Source of the DNA: CAWBCI01 sp963787195
Lineage (GTDB): Bacteria > Bacteroidota > Bacteroidia > Bacteroidales > JAGOPY01
Length of the DNA: 63,576 nucleotides
NCBI GenBank assembly: GCA_963787195.1
Contig: CAWBCI010000064.1
Coordinates: 1 to 63,576 of the forward strand
Direction of reading: 5' to 3'
Every line of letters starts with the position of its first letter. Positions within the stretch are counted from its first letter, which is position 1. The translations under genes were made by a program, and so were the position numbers. Under the pieces are notes generated by a model, which worked only from the letters and a program-made list of their open reading frames with translations, searched no databases and was not told the origin of the DNA. Shown in pieces: positions 52,109 through 60,475 of the stretch.

Positions 52109-53785
52109 AAGACCTATCTCATCTAACATTTCAGGTTTATAAGTCAGGATAGGGAAGGCGGCATTGATGGCGTTTCTTTCATAGATTGCGCCGAAGGATT
52201 CGGCCAGGATGCATTGAATTCCCAGGGATTTGAAACAATCAACGGCCTGCTGCCTGGAACTGCCTGCGCCGAAATTCTTTGCCGTGAGAACTATGTCTCC
52301 TGCCTTTGCTTTCTTTGCGAAATCTTCATATCCGGCCAGGTTGTCAAAAGTATATTGTCCCATTTCCTTGATATCGGTAATGGTCAGGTAGCGGTTATGA
52401 AAGATCATATCGGTATCTATATCGTCTTTCTGTATAATCCATACCCTGCCTTCAACAATGGTAGGGGCTGACATAGGCTCCTTTTTTTCATTGTGAACGC
52501 TTTCTTTGGCTACCGGAGAACCTGTTTTAAACAGGGCCGGTTCGGCGGGGATATTCTCAGAGTCAGTAATATAACCTGCTACGGCTGAAGCTGCCACCAG
52601 GGCAGGGGAGGCCAGGTAAACTTTTCCTTTACCCTGTTTACCGGCGAAATTCCGGTTACCGGTACTCACCGTCACTTCACCAGGGCCATTTTGTCCGACC
52701 TGTCCGGCGGCACAACCGGCACAGCCTGCATTTGAAACCAATGCACCCGCTTCCTTGAAAATCTTTATCAGGCCCTCGTCCAGGGCTTCCTGCCATATGG
52801 CATCGGTTGAAGGCACTATTTTAAGCACAACCCCCGGGGCGATTTTACGCCCTTTTAGTATATTCGCCGTAATCCTCAGATCTTCGATGCGGCCGTTGGT
52901 GCAGCTTCCGATAAATGCCGAGTCGATTTTGGTGTTTTTGACGAGGTCCAGGTCCACATCATCATGCGGATGACCCGGATTGGCCAGCATAGGCCTGAAT
53001 TTTGAAATATCTATATCAAAAACTTCTTTGTATTCAGCATCCGGATCGGGGTGAACGGCTTCAAAACGCTTGCCGCTCCTGTTTTCCAGTTCATTCAAAA
53101 TATGTTCATCCGGAGTAATCAGAAGTATGATTGCTCCCATTTCAGTCGCCATCGAGGAAATAGTAATACGTTCGTCAAGGCTAAGCTCAGAAATAGCTTC
53201 CCCATAAACTTCCACAGAACAACCCAATAATTTATTGGCCCCGAATATGTTCAGGAGGTTCAGGATGATGTCCTTGGCCGAAACATTTCCGGGACGTTTT
53301 CCATTGATATTGATCTTAACCGATTCCGGTACTTTGAACCAAACGGAGCCGTTTGCCCATGCCGCTGCAATGTCCTGGTCGCCCATGCCCTGTCCGAAAG
53401 CTCCGATGGCGCCCATAATATTGGCATGGGAGTCGGTCGAAACAAAAGTACCCCCGGGTCCGATAAGACCCTTGTCAATAGCCAGATGGGTCCCGATACC
53501 CGAGTCCACATCGTAAACTTTTATGCCATTATCCCTGGCATACATCCTGCAGTATTGCTGGTTGGCAGCGTACTTCTGGTCCGATCCTCCCGGGTTGCAG
53601 TCAAAGGTGAAAAAGGTCCTGGAAGAATCATCTATATGCATATTGGTATCCACAAGGTTTTTCACCACATTGGCCCCGCCGAAATCACGGGCTACCCTGG
53701 CATCAATGAAGATATCAACTATATCTCCGGGTTTTACTGTATTGAATTTGGAATGTGCGGCTATGATTTTTTCTATTATTGTCAT
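52103..53785 (-). CDS. Fused aconitase-superfamily hydro-lyase (LeuC + LeuD-like, homoaconitase family)
   Basis: 560 aa. Residues 1-410 are the Fe-S domain: TFDCNPGGSDQKYA, STDSHANIMGAIGAFGQGMG, IGSCTNGRIEDLR and AGCAGCAAGQVG (the three cluster cysteines). A Lys/Glu linker leads to a swivel domain (about 425-560: GRVWIIQKDDIDTDMIF, FGAGSSRQQAVDC). Large and small subunits are usually separate in bacterial LeuCD, so this is a fusion. It could act on isopropylmalate, homocitrate or citrate/aconitate. A decarboxylating dehydrogenase of the matching family lies at 57659-58852. The C-terminal 45 residues are lost to a frameshift at 52109-52110. Confidence 0.82.
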   Translation of the reverse strand: MTIIEKIIAAHSKFNTVKPGDIVDIFIDARVARDFGGANVVKNLVDTNMHIDDSSRTFFTFDCNPGGSDQKYAANQQYCRMYARDNGIKVYDVDSGIGTHLAIDKGLIGPGGTFVSTDSHANIMGAIGAFGQGMGDQDIAAAWANGSVWFKVPESVKININGKRPGNVSAKDIILNLLNIFGANKLLGCSVEVYGEAISELSLDERITISSMATEMGAIILLITPDEHILNELENRSGKRFEAVHPDPDAEYKEVFDIDISKFRPMLANPGHPHDDVDLDLVKNTKIDSAFIGSCTNGRIEDLRITANILKGRKIAPGVVLKIVPSTDAIWQEALDEGLIKIFKEAGALVSNAGCAGCAAGQVGQNGPGEVTVSTGNRNFAGKQGKGKVYLASPALVAASAVAGYITDSENIPAEPALFKTGSPVAKESVHNEKKEPMSAPTIVEGRVWIIQKDDIDTDMIFHNRYLTITDIKEMGQYTFDNLAGYEDFAKKAKAGDIVLTAKNFGAGSSRQQAVDCFKSLGIQCILAESFGAIYERNAINAAFPILTYKPEMLDEIGLE

Positions 53786-53824
53786 GGGGAAAGTGAATTA
53801 AAATTGAAAATTGATGATTGTAAA

Positions 53825-54376
53825 TCAGATTTTTAGCCTGTCTTTGAAAGGCAGGAAGGTCATGAAGTCGGCATGATGTACTATATAAGCTTCAACCGAA
53901 CGCTTTACATGGTCGCCTTCGCCTGCATGGGCTGCAATGATATGGCATACTGATGCCGGGAGCCCGCATTGTTCGGCCAGAGAAACCCCTGAAAAGGGAT
54001 GTCTCAGGTATTTTCCATAGGCGCCCTGAACCGCTTTTCCATCGGCGTCCAGCTCATATTCCAGGAGTTTGCCGACATCGGCCAGTATAGCGCCTGAAAT
54101 CAAAACATCATGGTCCACAGGTAATTCGCCATGGTAAAATTCATCCATCTTTTCTGCCGAAGCTTTTGCTATATGAACCACCGAGCGTTTGTGATCCATA
54201 AAGGTGACTTTCAAATCAGGGCCGCAAAGTAGTGTGAAAGGGATACGGTTCAGATCTTCGGGCGTCAGGACACTTTTTTCAAGCGCAAGTTCCCAGGTCT
54301 TTGCAGTTTTTTCACGGAGTTCTGTATTTTCAATCCACTCCAGCTCGGGCCAAAGTTTTAATACGGTTTGGTTCAT
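53825..54376 (-). CDS. HD-domain-like protein with altered HD dyad
   Basis: 183 aa. The helical region around 65-172 follows the HD phosphohydrolase layout (VVHIAKASAEKM, ILADVGKLLEY, LRHPFSGVSLAEQCGLP, IIAAHAGEGD, EAYIVHHADFM). The dyad position that is normally HD reads Ala99-Asp100 (LADVGK), so one metal ligand is missing. His68, His126, His150 and Asp170 remain. It may have reduced or altered hydrolase activity, or be a binding protein. It is 39 bp upstream of the aconitase-like gene, with a TAATTTTG box at 54447-54454 serving both. Confidence 0.72.
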   Translation of the reverse strand: MNQTVLKLWPELEWIENTELREKTAKTWELALEKSVLTPEDLNRIPFTLLCGPDLKVTFMDHKRSVVHIAKASAEKMDEFYHGELPVDHDVLISGAILADVGKLLEYELDADGKAVQGAYGKYLRHPFSGVSLAEQCGLPASVCHIIAAHAGEGDHVKRSVEAYIVHHADFMTFLPFKDRLKI

Positions 54377-54640
54377 AAGATGAAATATTTTAATTATAGG
54401 TATATATTTGATAAAATGACATTTGCACTTTTACTGTATAGTGCGGCAAAATTATAAAGAAAGCGATGAGTTTAGTTTAGAAAGATGATAAATTTCAGGG
54501 AAAATTAGTCAGCAGTCAGCAGTCAGCAGTCAGCAGTTTTCAGTCTTCAGTTTTGCAATCTTTTACTGCAAACCGCTTATGAGATCCCCGCTTGCCTTTA
54601 GATTTGTCAAAAAGGAATCCGAATAAATACCTTTACAAAA
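54377..54640. other. Intergenic region with promoter box and short tandem repeat
   Basis: Upstream of the HD-like gene. Contains TAATTTTG on the minus strand (54447-54454), then AGTCAGC heptamers at 54507-54537, then CTGCAAACCGCT and GATCCCCGC (54566-54591) whose reverse complements recur beyond the IS110 element at 55962-55986. Confidence 0.55.
54507..54537. repeat. Heptamer tandem repeat (AGTCAGC), 4.4 units
   Basis: Four perfect AGTCAGC units plus a partial one. The same heptamer makes a second array after miaA at 61656-61690. Confidence 0.9.
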
Positions 54641-54780
54641 AAAGAATGGGGTGAACTTTCCCGCTTTCTTGGTTAACGACCATTCTCGCGTATTAGTCCC
54701 CATTCTTTTATTTGGTTGCGAAGAACCAGTTAGAATTTTAGGCTTAAGGCCTTATAAAGGTTTTAGTTCAGCAACCTATT
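54640..54780 (+). ncRNA. Candidate IS110 bridge RNA (5' non-coding segment)
   Basis: Between the left flank and the recombinase start lie two strong stem-loops. The first pairs AAGAATGGGG (54642-54651) with CCCCATTCTT (54698-54707). The second pairs GGTTGC (54714-54719) with GCAACC (54771-54776) and inside it GAAC (54723-54726) with GTTC (54766-54769), leaving a large internal loop. CTCGCGTATT (54685-54694) in the first loop is the exact reverse complement of AATACGCGAG (55837-55846) just past the recombinase gene. IS110-group elements encode a bridge RNA in this position with separate target- and donor-binding loops. That this is one is inferred. Confidence 0.5.
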
Positions 54781-54805
54781 TTATTTATTCAAAACAAGTA
54801 AAGTT

Positions 54806-55804
54806 ATGAAATTTTCAGAAACAATCGGCATTGATGTTAGCAAGAGCTGGATCGATGCCAGGATGCATCTTGCCAAACATTTAAAAAGGTTTGACAATAC
54901 AACATCAGGTTACAAAAGCCTTATTGAATGGGTTGAGAAGGAAATGGTTGACCCAAAAGAAAAGATTCTTTTTGCTTTTGAACATACCGGATTATATTCT
55001 TATGGATTATCCTTATTTTTAAATGAGCAAGGGTATCATTTTATTCTGATCCCAGCTCTTGAATTACGCCGGTCTATGGGTATTGTCCGGGGTAAGGAAG
55101 ATCGCATTGATGCGGCCAAAATTGCTTTATATGCATACCGCAGAAAAGATGAGATTATCCCTTATCACATGCCGGATCAACTCATTTATCAACTTCGGCA
55201 TTTGTTATCTCTTAGGGATCGCCTGGTCAAACATCGGGCCGGTTATCAAGCAAGTTTGAAAGAAAGTGCTTGCTTCCTTTCAAAAAAAAACGATCCTGAT
55301 TTCTTTCAGATTCACGAAAAAATGATTCATTACTTGAGTAAACAGATTGATAAAATTGATCTGAAATTAACTACAACGATCTATCAGGATCAAAAAATAA
55401 ATCACATGTTCGAGATGATATGTAGTATCAAGGGGGTTGGTCCACAAACAGCATATTACATGATCGTTTTAACTCATGGTTTTTTACTATTTAAAGAATG
55501 GAGGAAGTTTGCAAGCTATGCTGGCACAGCTCCATTCCCATATCAATCAGGAAGTAGTATCAAGGGTAAAACAAAAGTAAATCATATGGCAAATAAGAAG
55601 ATCAAATCCTTATTGCACACGAGTGCCTTGAGTGCTATTATGTACAATCATGAGATGAAAGAGTATTATACCCGTCGATCTGAATCAGGAAAGTCAAAGA
55701 TGTCAACCTTAAACATAATCCGGAATAAGATCCTGGCCAGAATATTTGCAGTGGTCACAAGAGGAACTCCTTACGTAGACACTCACAAATACATAACTAC
55801 CTAA
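54806..55804 (+). CDS. IS110-family transposase (DEDD recombinase)
   Basis: 332 aa, apparently intact. N-terminal RuvC-like DEDD domain: Asp10 in IGIDVSK, Glu59 in FEHTGLYS, and Asp99/Asp102 in KEDRIDAAK. A helical linker and the Transposase_20 domain follow (IKGVGPQTAYYMI, KFASYAGTAPF, QSGSS with candidate catalytic Ser248-251, NKKIKSLLHTSALSA). The enzyme recombines donor and target under the guidance of a bridge RNA in the characterised relative IS621. Full length and undisrupted motifs suggest it may still be active. Confidence 0.93.
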   Translation: MKFSETIGIDVSKSWIDARMHLAKHLKRFDNTTSGYKSLIEWVEKEMVDPKEKILFAFEHTGLYSYGLSLFLNEQGYHFILIPALELRRSMGIVRGKEDRIDAAKIALYAYRRKDEIIPYHMPDQLIYQLRHLLSLRDRLVKHRAGYQASLKESACFLSKKNDPDFFQIHEKMIHYLSKQIDKIDLKLTTTIYQDQKINHMFEMICSIKGVGPQTAYYMIVLTHGFLLFKEWRKFASYAGTAPFPYQSGSSIKGKTKVNHMANKKIKSLLHTSALSAIMYNHEMKEYYTRRSESGKSKMSTLNIIRNKILARIFAVVTRGTPYVDTHKYITT

Positions 55805-55872
55805 AAAAAATTAAAATAAATTTGGTTTAGTCTTAGAATACGCGAGGATGACTGGGTCAGTCTGATCTAAGG

Positions 55873-55925
55873 AAAAGCGGCGCGGCACGCCTTTGGAAAT
55901 CATTAAGGTGTGCCGCGCCGCTTTT
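55873..55925. terminator. 21-bp stem hairpin with flanking A/T tracts
   Basis: AAAAGCGGCGCGGCACGCCTT pairs with AAGGTGTGCCGCGCCGCTTTT with a single G-U wobble and an 11-nt loop, followed by CTTTT. It is very GC-rich for this window. It could terminate the transposase transcript or belong to the REP-like array. Confidence 0.65.
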
Positions 55926-56250
55926 CTTTTCTATATTGTCGAGATCGTCATCCTCGCGAACGCGGGGATCTGACAGCGGTTTGCAGCGTAGTAATCAATA
56001 TCTTTTTCACTTTTTCACCATATCACTTTAACCGTGATGACCTCATCCCCATCCTTTCTCCGCAACGAAGAAGGGTGACTATATTGTTTATTTTACTCAC
56101 TAAGCATTTATGCCAAACACAACTAACTAATACCCAGTACCCAGTACCTGATACCCAATAAACCGTAAATCTGAAATCTGAAATCATTGTGATCCTGGAT
56201 TATTTCTGACTATATTTAATTTGCGGTTTTATCTTATTCCGAAATATTCT

Positions 56251-56258
56251 TAAGTTTG
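56251..56258 (+). promoter_or_regulatory. Predicted -7 promoter box (TAAGTTTG) for the AraC-type regulator
   Basis: Perfect TAnnTTTG, 39 bp before the ATG at 56298. Confidence 0.5.
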
Positions 56259-56297
56259 CAGATACCCATGGTAGGAACATGTTAATCCCAAAACCCG

Positions 56298-57575
56298 ATG
56301 CTGAATACCGAAAATATTTATGTCATCCTTTTTGCTCTGCCCGTTTACCAATTACTATTTTATTCAGTCCAGCTCATCACTGTCAGGAAAAAATCCAACA
56401 GGGTCATATTCCCCATAGGGCTTTTGGTTACACTGATGACCCTGTTCCTTGTGATGAATGCCATATACTTCCTTGGGTATGATCAGACATTCAGCTATAT
56501 ATACCCATTTTTCATTCCGGTTTTTTTAATGATACTGCCTACTTTCTACCTGTTTTCACAATCTATAACCGGAAATTTCAGTGAATTGGAAATCCGCCGC
56601 CTGATAGTCCTTTACCTGCCTTCTTTATTCATATTGGTGCTGAATTTCATCAGCTATGGAGTTATGGACAATAATGAGCATATGCTATTCCTTCAGGCGG
56701 GCTTTCATTTCCCGGAAGGAATGAATCATTCCCATACTTTAGCGGAACAGATTTTCTGGCTTGGAAATGTTGGGTTTTTGGCAGCACAACTTGTTTTGAC
56801 TTTTATAAAAACTTACCAGATTGCTTTTAAAACAGGCCATACACAGGAATTACACCCTTCCTACCTGCCTTATTTGAGAATCGACTGGATCTGGATTTTG
56901 TTAGTTTCTATCTTCTTATTCACGCTGAGTATAAGTCTGATGATACTCTTCACACCCAGGGAATTGATCTGGGCAGTGGTTTTTAACGCTATCATGTTAC
57001 TGACCGGGGCGTTTACCGGCTATTTCGGCATGAAGCAATACCAGTTATACAGGCAGGTCGAGAAGATCCCGGTCATGAACAATGAAAATATAGCAGGAGA
57101 AATAAAGCAGAATAATGAGGCTGGTTCATCCAATCCAATTATTGGGATACAGAATAATGTTTCCGGGGAGGAGACTCCCGGTGCAGTTCCGGCAGCTTTC
57201 AATATGGACAGTGAACAAATACAGCTTATTGTTCATGAACTCAGGCATTTGATGGCCACTGAAAAACTTTATCTTAACTCCAGGCTTACTATTATGGATA
57301 TTGCCCATAAACTGAAAATAAGCCGACGCCTTTTATCCTACCTGATTAATGATGTTTTAAAAACCAATTATTATGGACTGGTGAATGAGTACCGGGTGAT
57401 GGAGGCCAAAGAAATCCTGAAACGACCCGAATATAATAATCTTACTATAGAAGCCATTGCCAACCAATGCGGATTCAAGTCCAAATCCTCGTTTAACGCC
57501 TGTTTTAAGAAAGTTACCGGTAAAACTCCCAGCGAATATAAAAATGGCCTGAAAAATAAAAAGGCCGGCAACTGA
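56298..57575 (+). CDS. Membrane-bound AraC-family transcriptional regulator
   Basis: 425 aa. The N-terminal half has about seven hydrophobic helices (for example YVILFALPVYQLLFYSVQLI, FPIGLLVTLMTLFLVMNAIYF, LIVLYLPSLFILVLNFISY, WIWILLVSIFLFTLSISLMILF). A polar linker follows, then an AraC double-HTH domain about 330-420 (LTIMDIAHKLKISRRLLSYL; IEAIANQCGFKSKSSFNACFKKVTGKTPSEYK). This architecture occurs in Bacteroidota and suggests direct membrane-signal control. No obvious target operon is divergent; the dehydrogenase downstream is convergent. Confidence 0.85.
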   Translation: MLNTENIYVILFALPVYQLLFYSVQLITVRKKSNRVIFPIGLLVTLMTLFLVMNAIYFLGYDQTFSYIYPFFIPVFLMILPTFYLFSQSITGNFSELEIRRLIVLYLPSLFILVLNFISYGVMDNNEHMLFLQAGFHFPEGMNHSHTLAEQIFWLGNVGFLAAQLVLTFIKTYQIAFKTGHTQELHPSYLPYLRIDWIWILLVSIFLFTLSISLMILFTPRELIWAVVFNAIMLLTGAFTGYFGMKQYQLYRQVEKIPVMNNENIAGEIKQNNEAGSSNPIIGIQNNVSGEETPGAVPAAFNMDSEQIQLIVHELRHLMATEKLYLNSRLTIMDIAHKLKISRRLLSYLINDVLKTNYYGLVNEYRVMEAKEILKRPEYNNLTIEAIANQCGFKSKSSFNACFKKVTGKTPSEYKNGLKNKKAGN

Positions 57576-57658
57576 GTTTTTGACGCCCTCTTACCGGCCC
57601 GATATTAATCCACCGATTGGATTTTCTAAAAAGATTATGCTTCTTCCTTAATCAACGC

Positions 57659-58852
57659 TTACAATTTAGCTATGATGGCATCGGTCATTTGAACCGTGGA
57701 AGCAGCGCCATGATTGATCACATCCGCCTTTCCCGACATCTTTAACATATCATAGGATTTTACTTTCCCTTCGGAGATGACTTCAGCAATTGCTTTCCGG
57801 ATCCTGGCTGCAATTTTGTTTTCTTCTATATAATCCAGCATCATACAAGCCGATTCGAACATGGCTATCGGGTTTACGATCGATGTTTCGTAATCAGCAT
57901 ACTTGGGAGCAGAGCCGTGGGTAGGTTCGAAAACTGCAATCCCATCTGCCGAGAATTGTGCACTGCAGGCAAAACCCAGTCCGCCGATGAGGCCGGCAAA
58001 ACCATCTGAAGCTATATCCCCGAACATATTTCCGGCAACGATCACCCCGTAATTTTCAGGGTTTTTGGTGAGCCACATCATCTGGGCATCTATATTGGTG
58101 TTCCAGAGCAGTATCTCCGGGAAATCTTTCTTTTGCATCTCCTTGGCCATCTTGTACATCATGCCGGAGGTTTCCCGGATCACATTTGGCTTTTCAGCAA
58201 GGGTTACCGATTTATATCCATACTTGCGGGCATGTTCAAAAGCAGCTCTCAGTATTCTTTCCGTTGCTTTTTTAGTAAAGATGCGGGTAGAAATGGATAT
58301 CTCTTCTTTCGGGGTTTTTCCGAAGTTCTGAACAAATTTCTTATGTGTCATCAGGGCATCATATACCTGCTGAGGAGGATCCGACCATTCCACTCCGCCA
58401 TAAAGGCCTTCGGTATTCTGCCGGAAAATCACCACGTCAACCATAGGCTCTTCAATTTCCCCCGTGGGGCCGCGGCGTACAAAATTCAGGGGATTTCCCA
58501 GGTAGGATTTACAAGGACGTACGCAAATATCCAGGTTGAAATGTTGCCTGAGTCCGACTATTGGGCTTGCATAAACAAATCCTTTATCCCGGAGGGCCGG
58601 ATCAAGCTCGGCTGCAGCTTCATCTTTAGGTTTGCTGGTTATAGCCCCGAAAAGACCGATCTTATGTTTTTCGAGGGCTTTCAGAGTCCGTTCGGGGAGG
58701 GGTTTGCCTTCCTTACACCAGAATTCCCAGCCTATGTCGGCATGTTCATAATTTGCTTCAAATCCGGCAGCATCCAGCAATCTGATGGCCTCCTGCAGAA
58801 CAATTTTTCCAATCCCGTCACCGGGCATGGCTACGATAGTTCTCTTTGACAT
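57659..58852 (-). CDS. Isocitrate/isopropylmalate dehydrogenase family protein
   Basis: 397 aa, beta-decarboxylating dehydrogenase fold: GDGIGKIVLQEAI near the N-terminus, LRQHFNLDICVRPCKSY substrate region, RQNTEGLYGG, and the metal/substrate site GNMFGDIASDGFAGLIGGLG. The HGSAPKYA adenine-binding loop has no strong NADP-type signature, so NAD is likely. It could be NAD-isocitrate, isopropylmalate or homoisocitrate dehydrogenase. A fused aconitase-like hydro-lyase 4 kb away would provide the preceding step of any of these. A TAATTTTG box lies at 58907-58914. Confidence 0.85.
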   Translation of the reverse strand: MSKRTIVAMPGDGIGKIVLQEAIRLLDAAGFEANYEHADIGWEFWCKEGKPLPERTLKALEKHKIGLFGAITSKPKDEAAAELDPALRDKGFVYASPIVGLRQHFNLDICVRPCKSYLGNPLNFVRRGPTGEIEEPMVDVVIFRQNTEGLYGGVEWSDPPQQVYDALMTHKKFVQNFGKTPKEEISISTRIFTKKATERILRAAFEHARKYGYKSVTLAEKPNVIRETSGMMYKMAKEMQKKDFPEILLWNTNIDAQMMWLTKNPENYGVIVAGNMFGDIASDGFAGLIGGLGFACSAQFSADGIAVFEPTHGSAPKYADYETSIVNPIAMFESACMMLDYIEENKIAARIRKAIAEVISEGKVKSYDMLKMSGKADVINHGAASTVQMTDAIIAKL

Positions 58853-58906
58853 ATTTATTTGATTTTAAAGGATTATCAATGATTTGTTAATTTAATAACG
58901 AGGCCC

Positions 58907-58914
58907 CAAAATTA
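58907..58914 (-). promoter_or_regulatory. Predicted -7 promoter box (TAATTTTG) for the dehydrogenase gene
   Basis: Perfect TAnnTTTG on the minus strand, 55 bp upstream of the start codon at 58852. Confidence 0.55.
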
Positions 58915-58981
58915 CGATAGACCGTTTAATTTGCAAGGGAATCAGAATAATTTTACACAGTCTAAATAAGCCAATTTTTCC

Positions 58982-58989
58982 TACTTTTG
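58982..58989 (+). promoter_or_regulatory. Predicted -7 promoter box (TACTTTTG) for the nucleotidyltransferase gene
   Basis: Perfect TAnnTTTG ending 7 bp before ATG 58996, implying an almost leaderless transcript. It overlaps the alternative TTG at 58987, so the ATG is preferred. Confidence 0.55.
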
Positions 58990-58995
58990 CAGCCT

Positions 58996-60426
58996 ATGAA
59001 TACCGACTATCCATCAATTATCGATTTGCCTGTTTTCCGAAAATTAGAGAAGGCTGTGAAGGAATATGGAAAACCTGCTTTTGTTGTGGGCGGTTACGTG
59101 CGCGACAAAATACTGGAACGACCAACCAAGGATATTGATGTCGTAGTTGCCGGTAGCGGGATAGAACTTGCCGCCATTTTCGCGGAACATATCGGGGACA
59201 GTGCCAGGCTGAGCTTATTCAAGAATTTCGGAACTGCCATGGTGAGGTTTTTCGATAAGGAGGAATGGATCATAGAATTTGTAGGGGCCCGCAAAGAATC
59301 CTATCGCATTGATTCCAGAAAGCCCCTGGTGGAAGACGGGACCATTGAGGACGACCAGAACCGCCGGGATTTCACTATCAACACTTTGGCTATCGGCCTT
59401 GATCCGGAAAATTACGGGAAACTCTCAGATCCTTTTGGGGGAATGCAGGATTTGGAAAAGGGCATAATACGGACTCCTACAGATCCGGATAAAACCTATT
59501 CGGATGATCCCCTGCGGATGATGCGTGCTGTACGTTTTGCAAACCAACTGGAATTTAACATAGATGCCAATTCCATCAAATCGATCAAAAGAAATGCAAA
59601 GCGCATCGGCATCATTTCAACTGAACGTATAAGCGATGAACTGGAAAAAATAATCATGTGCCCCAAACCTTCTATAGGTTTCATGTTGCTGAAAAATGCG
59701 GGCCTTCTTCAATATATTTTCCCGGAAATGCTGGCATTGAGCGGTGCGGAATACATTGACGGGAAAGGACATAAGGACAATTTTACCCATACTCTGCAGG
59801 TACTCGACAATGTTGCAGCCGTGAGTGATAATCAATGGCTGAGATGGGGCGCCATCCTGCACGATATAGCCAAACCAATTACTAAGAAATTTGAGCCGGA
59901 AATCGGCTGGACGTTTCACGCCCATGAATTCGTGGGAGCCAAAATGGTGCCCAGGATATTCAAAAAAATGAAAATGCCACTCGATGACCGTATGAAGTAT
60001 GTCCAGAAACTGGTACAGCTCCATCTGAGGCCGATAGTCCTGTCGCAAGACGAAGTAAGCGATTCGGCCGTCAGGAGGCTCTTGTTCGAGGCTGGGAATG
60101 ATATCGACGACCTGATGATGCTTTGCGAGGCGGACATCACCTCCAAAAATCCTGAGAAAGTTAAACGCTATATGCATAATTTCAGGATAGTCAGGCAAAA
60201 GCTCGTGGAAGTGGAGCAGAAAGACCGCCTGAGAAACTGGCAGCCACCCATATCAGGTGATATTATAATGAAGACATTCGGTATACCGCAGAGCAAGGAA
60301 GTGGGATTGATTAAAAATGCCATCCGTGAAGCCATCCTTGAAGGCGAAATCCATAATGATTTTGACCAGGCTTATGAGTTTATGCTGAAGGAAGGGGAGA
60401 AGCTGGGGCTTCACATTGAACATTGA
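58996..60426 (+). CDS. CCA-adding / poly(A)-type tRNA nucleotidyltransferase with HD domain
   Basis: 476 aa from ATG 58996. Class II nucleotidyltransferase: GGYVRDKIL and the catalytic KDIDVVV (Asp46, Asp48), then RRDFTINTLAI, flexible loop DPLRMMRAVRFA, and an HD hydrolase domain (KDNFTHTLQVLD, LHDIAKP). It adds or repairs the tRNA 3' CCA end. The last residues HIEH and the stop are encoded by the ACATTGAAC repeat that continues downstream, so the C-terminus appears to have run into the repeat. Confidence 0.9.
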   Translation: MNTDYPSIIDLPVFRKLEKAVKEYGKPAFVVGGYVRDKILERPTKDIDVVVAGSGIELAAIFAEHIGDSARLSLFKNFGTAMVRFFDKEEWIIEFVGARKESYRIDSRKPLVEDGTIEDDQNRRDFTINTLAIGLDPENYGKLSDPFGGMQDLEKGIIRTPTDPDKTYSDDPLRMMRAVRFANQLEFNIDANSIKSIKRNAKRIGIISTERISDELEKIIMCPKPSIGFMLLKNAGLLQYIFPEMLALSGAEYIDGKGHKDNFTHTLQVLDNVAAVSDNQWLRWGAILHDIAKPITKKFEPEIGWTFHAHEFVGAKMVPRIFKKMKMPLDDRMKYVQKLVQLHLRPIVLSQDEVSDSAVRRLLFEAGNDIDDLMMLCEADITSKNPEKVKRYMHNFRIVRQKLVEVEQKDRLRNWQPPISGDIIMKTFGIPQSKEVGLIKNAIREAILEGEIHNDFDQAYEFMLKEGEKLGLHIEH

Positions 60427-60475
60427 ACATCGACACATTGAACATTGAACATCGACGCATTGAACATTGAACATA
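60413..60475. repeat. Tandem repeat of ACATTGA / ACATCGAC words
   Basis: CATTGAACAT and CGAC(A/G)CATTG words alternate over about 60 bp, beginning inside the nucleotidyltransferase stop region. Similar ATTGAAC words follow paralogue A near 44630 and abut the heptamer array at 27121. Confidence 0.75.

Larger units (their letters stand above)
54640..55860 (+). mobile_element. IS110-family insertion sequence (approximate limits)
   Basis: Comprises a structured 5' non-coding segment, the DEDD recombinase gene and a short 3' end. No classical terminal inverted repeats are visible, as expected for IS110. Exact limits cannot be fixed without an empty site. It is nested among REP-like palindromes, typical targets of this family. 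Confidence 0.6.
55805..56297. other. Nested palindromes and low-complexity spacer before the AraC gene
   Basis: CGCGAGGATGAC (55841-55852) is the exact inverse of GTCATCCTCGCG (55947-55958), and these bracket a 21-bp stem (55873-55925). ATCCTCGCG-AA-CGCGGGGAT is REP-like. From 56100 to 56190 short words (ACCCAGTACCCAGTACC, CTGAAATCTGAAATC) repeat. A TAAGTTTG -7 box (56251-56258) precedes the AraC gene. No ORF is credible. Confidence 0.6.
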
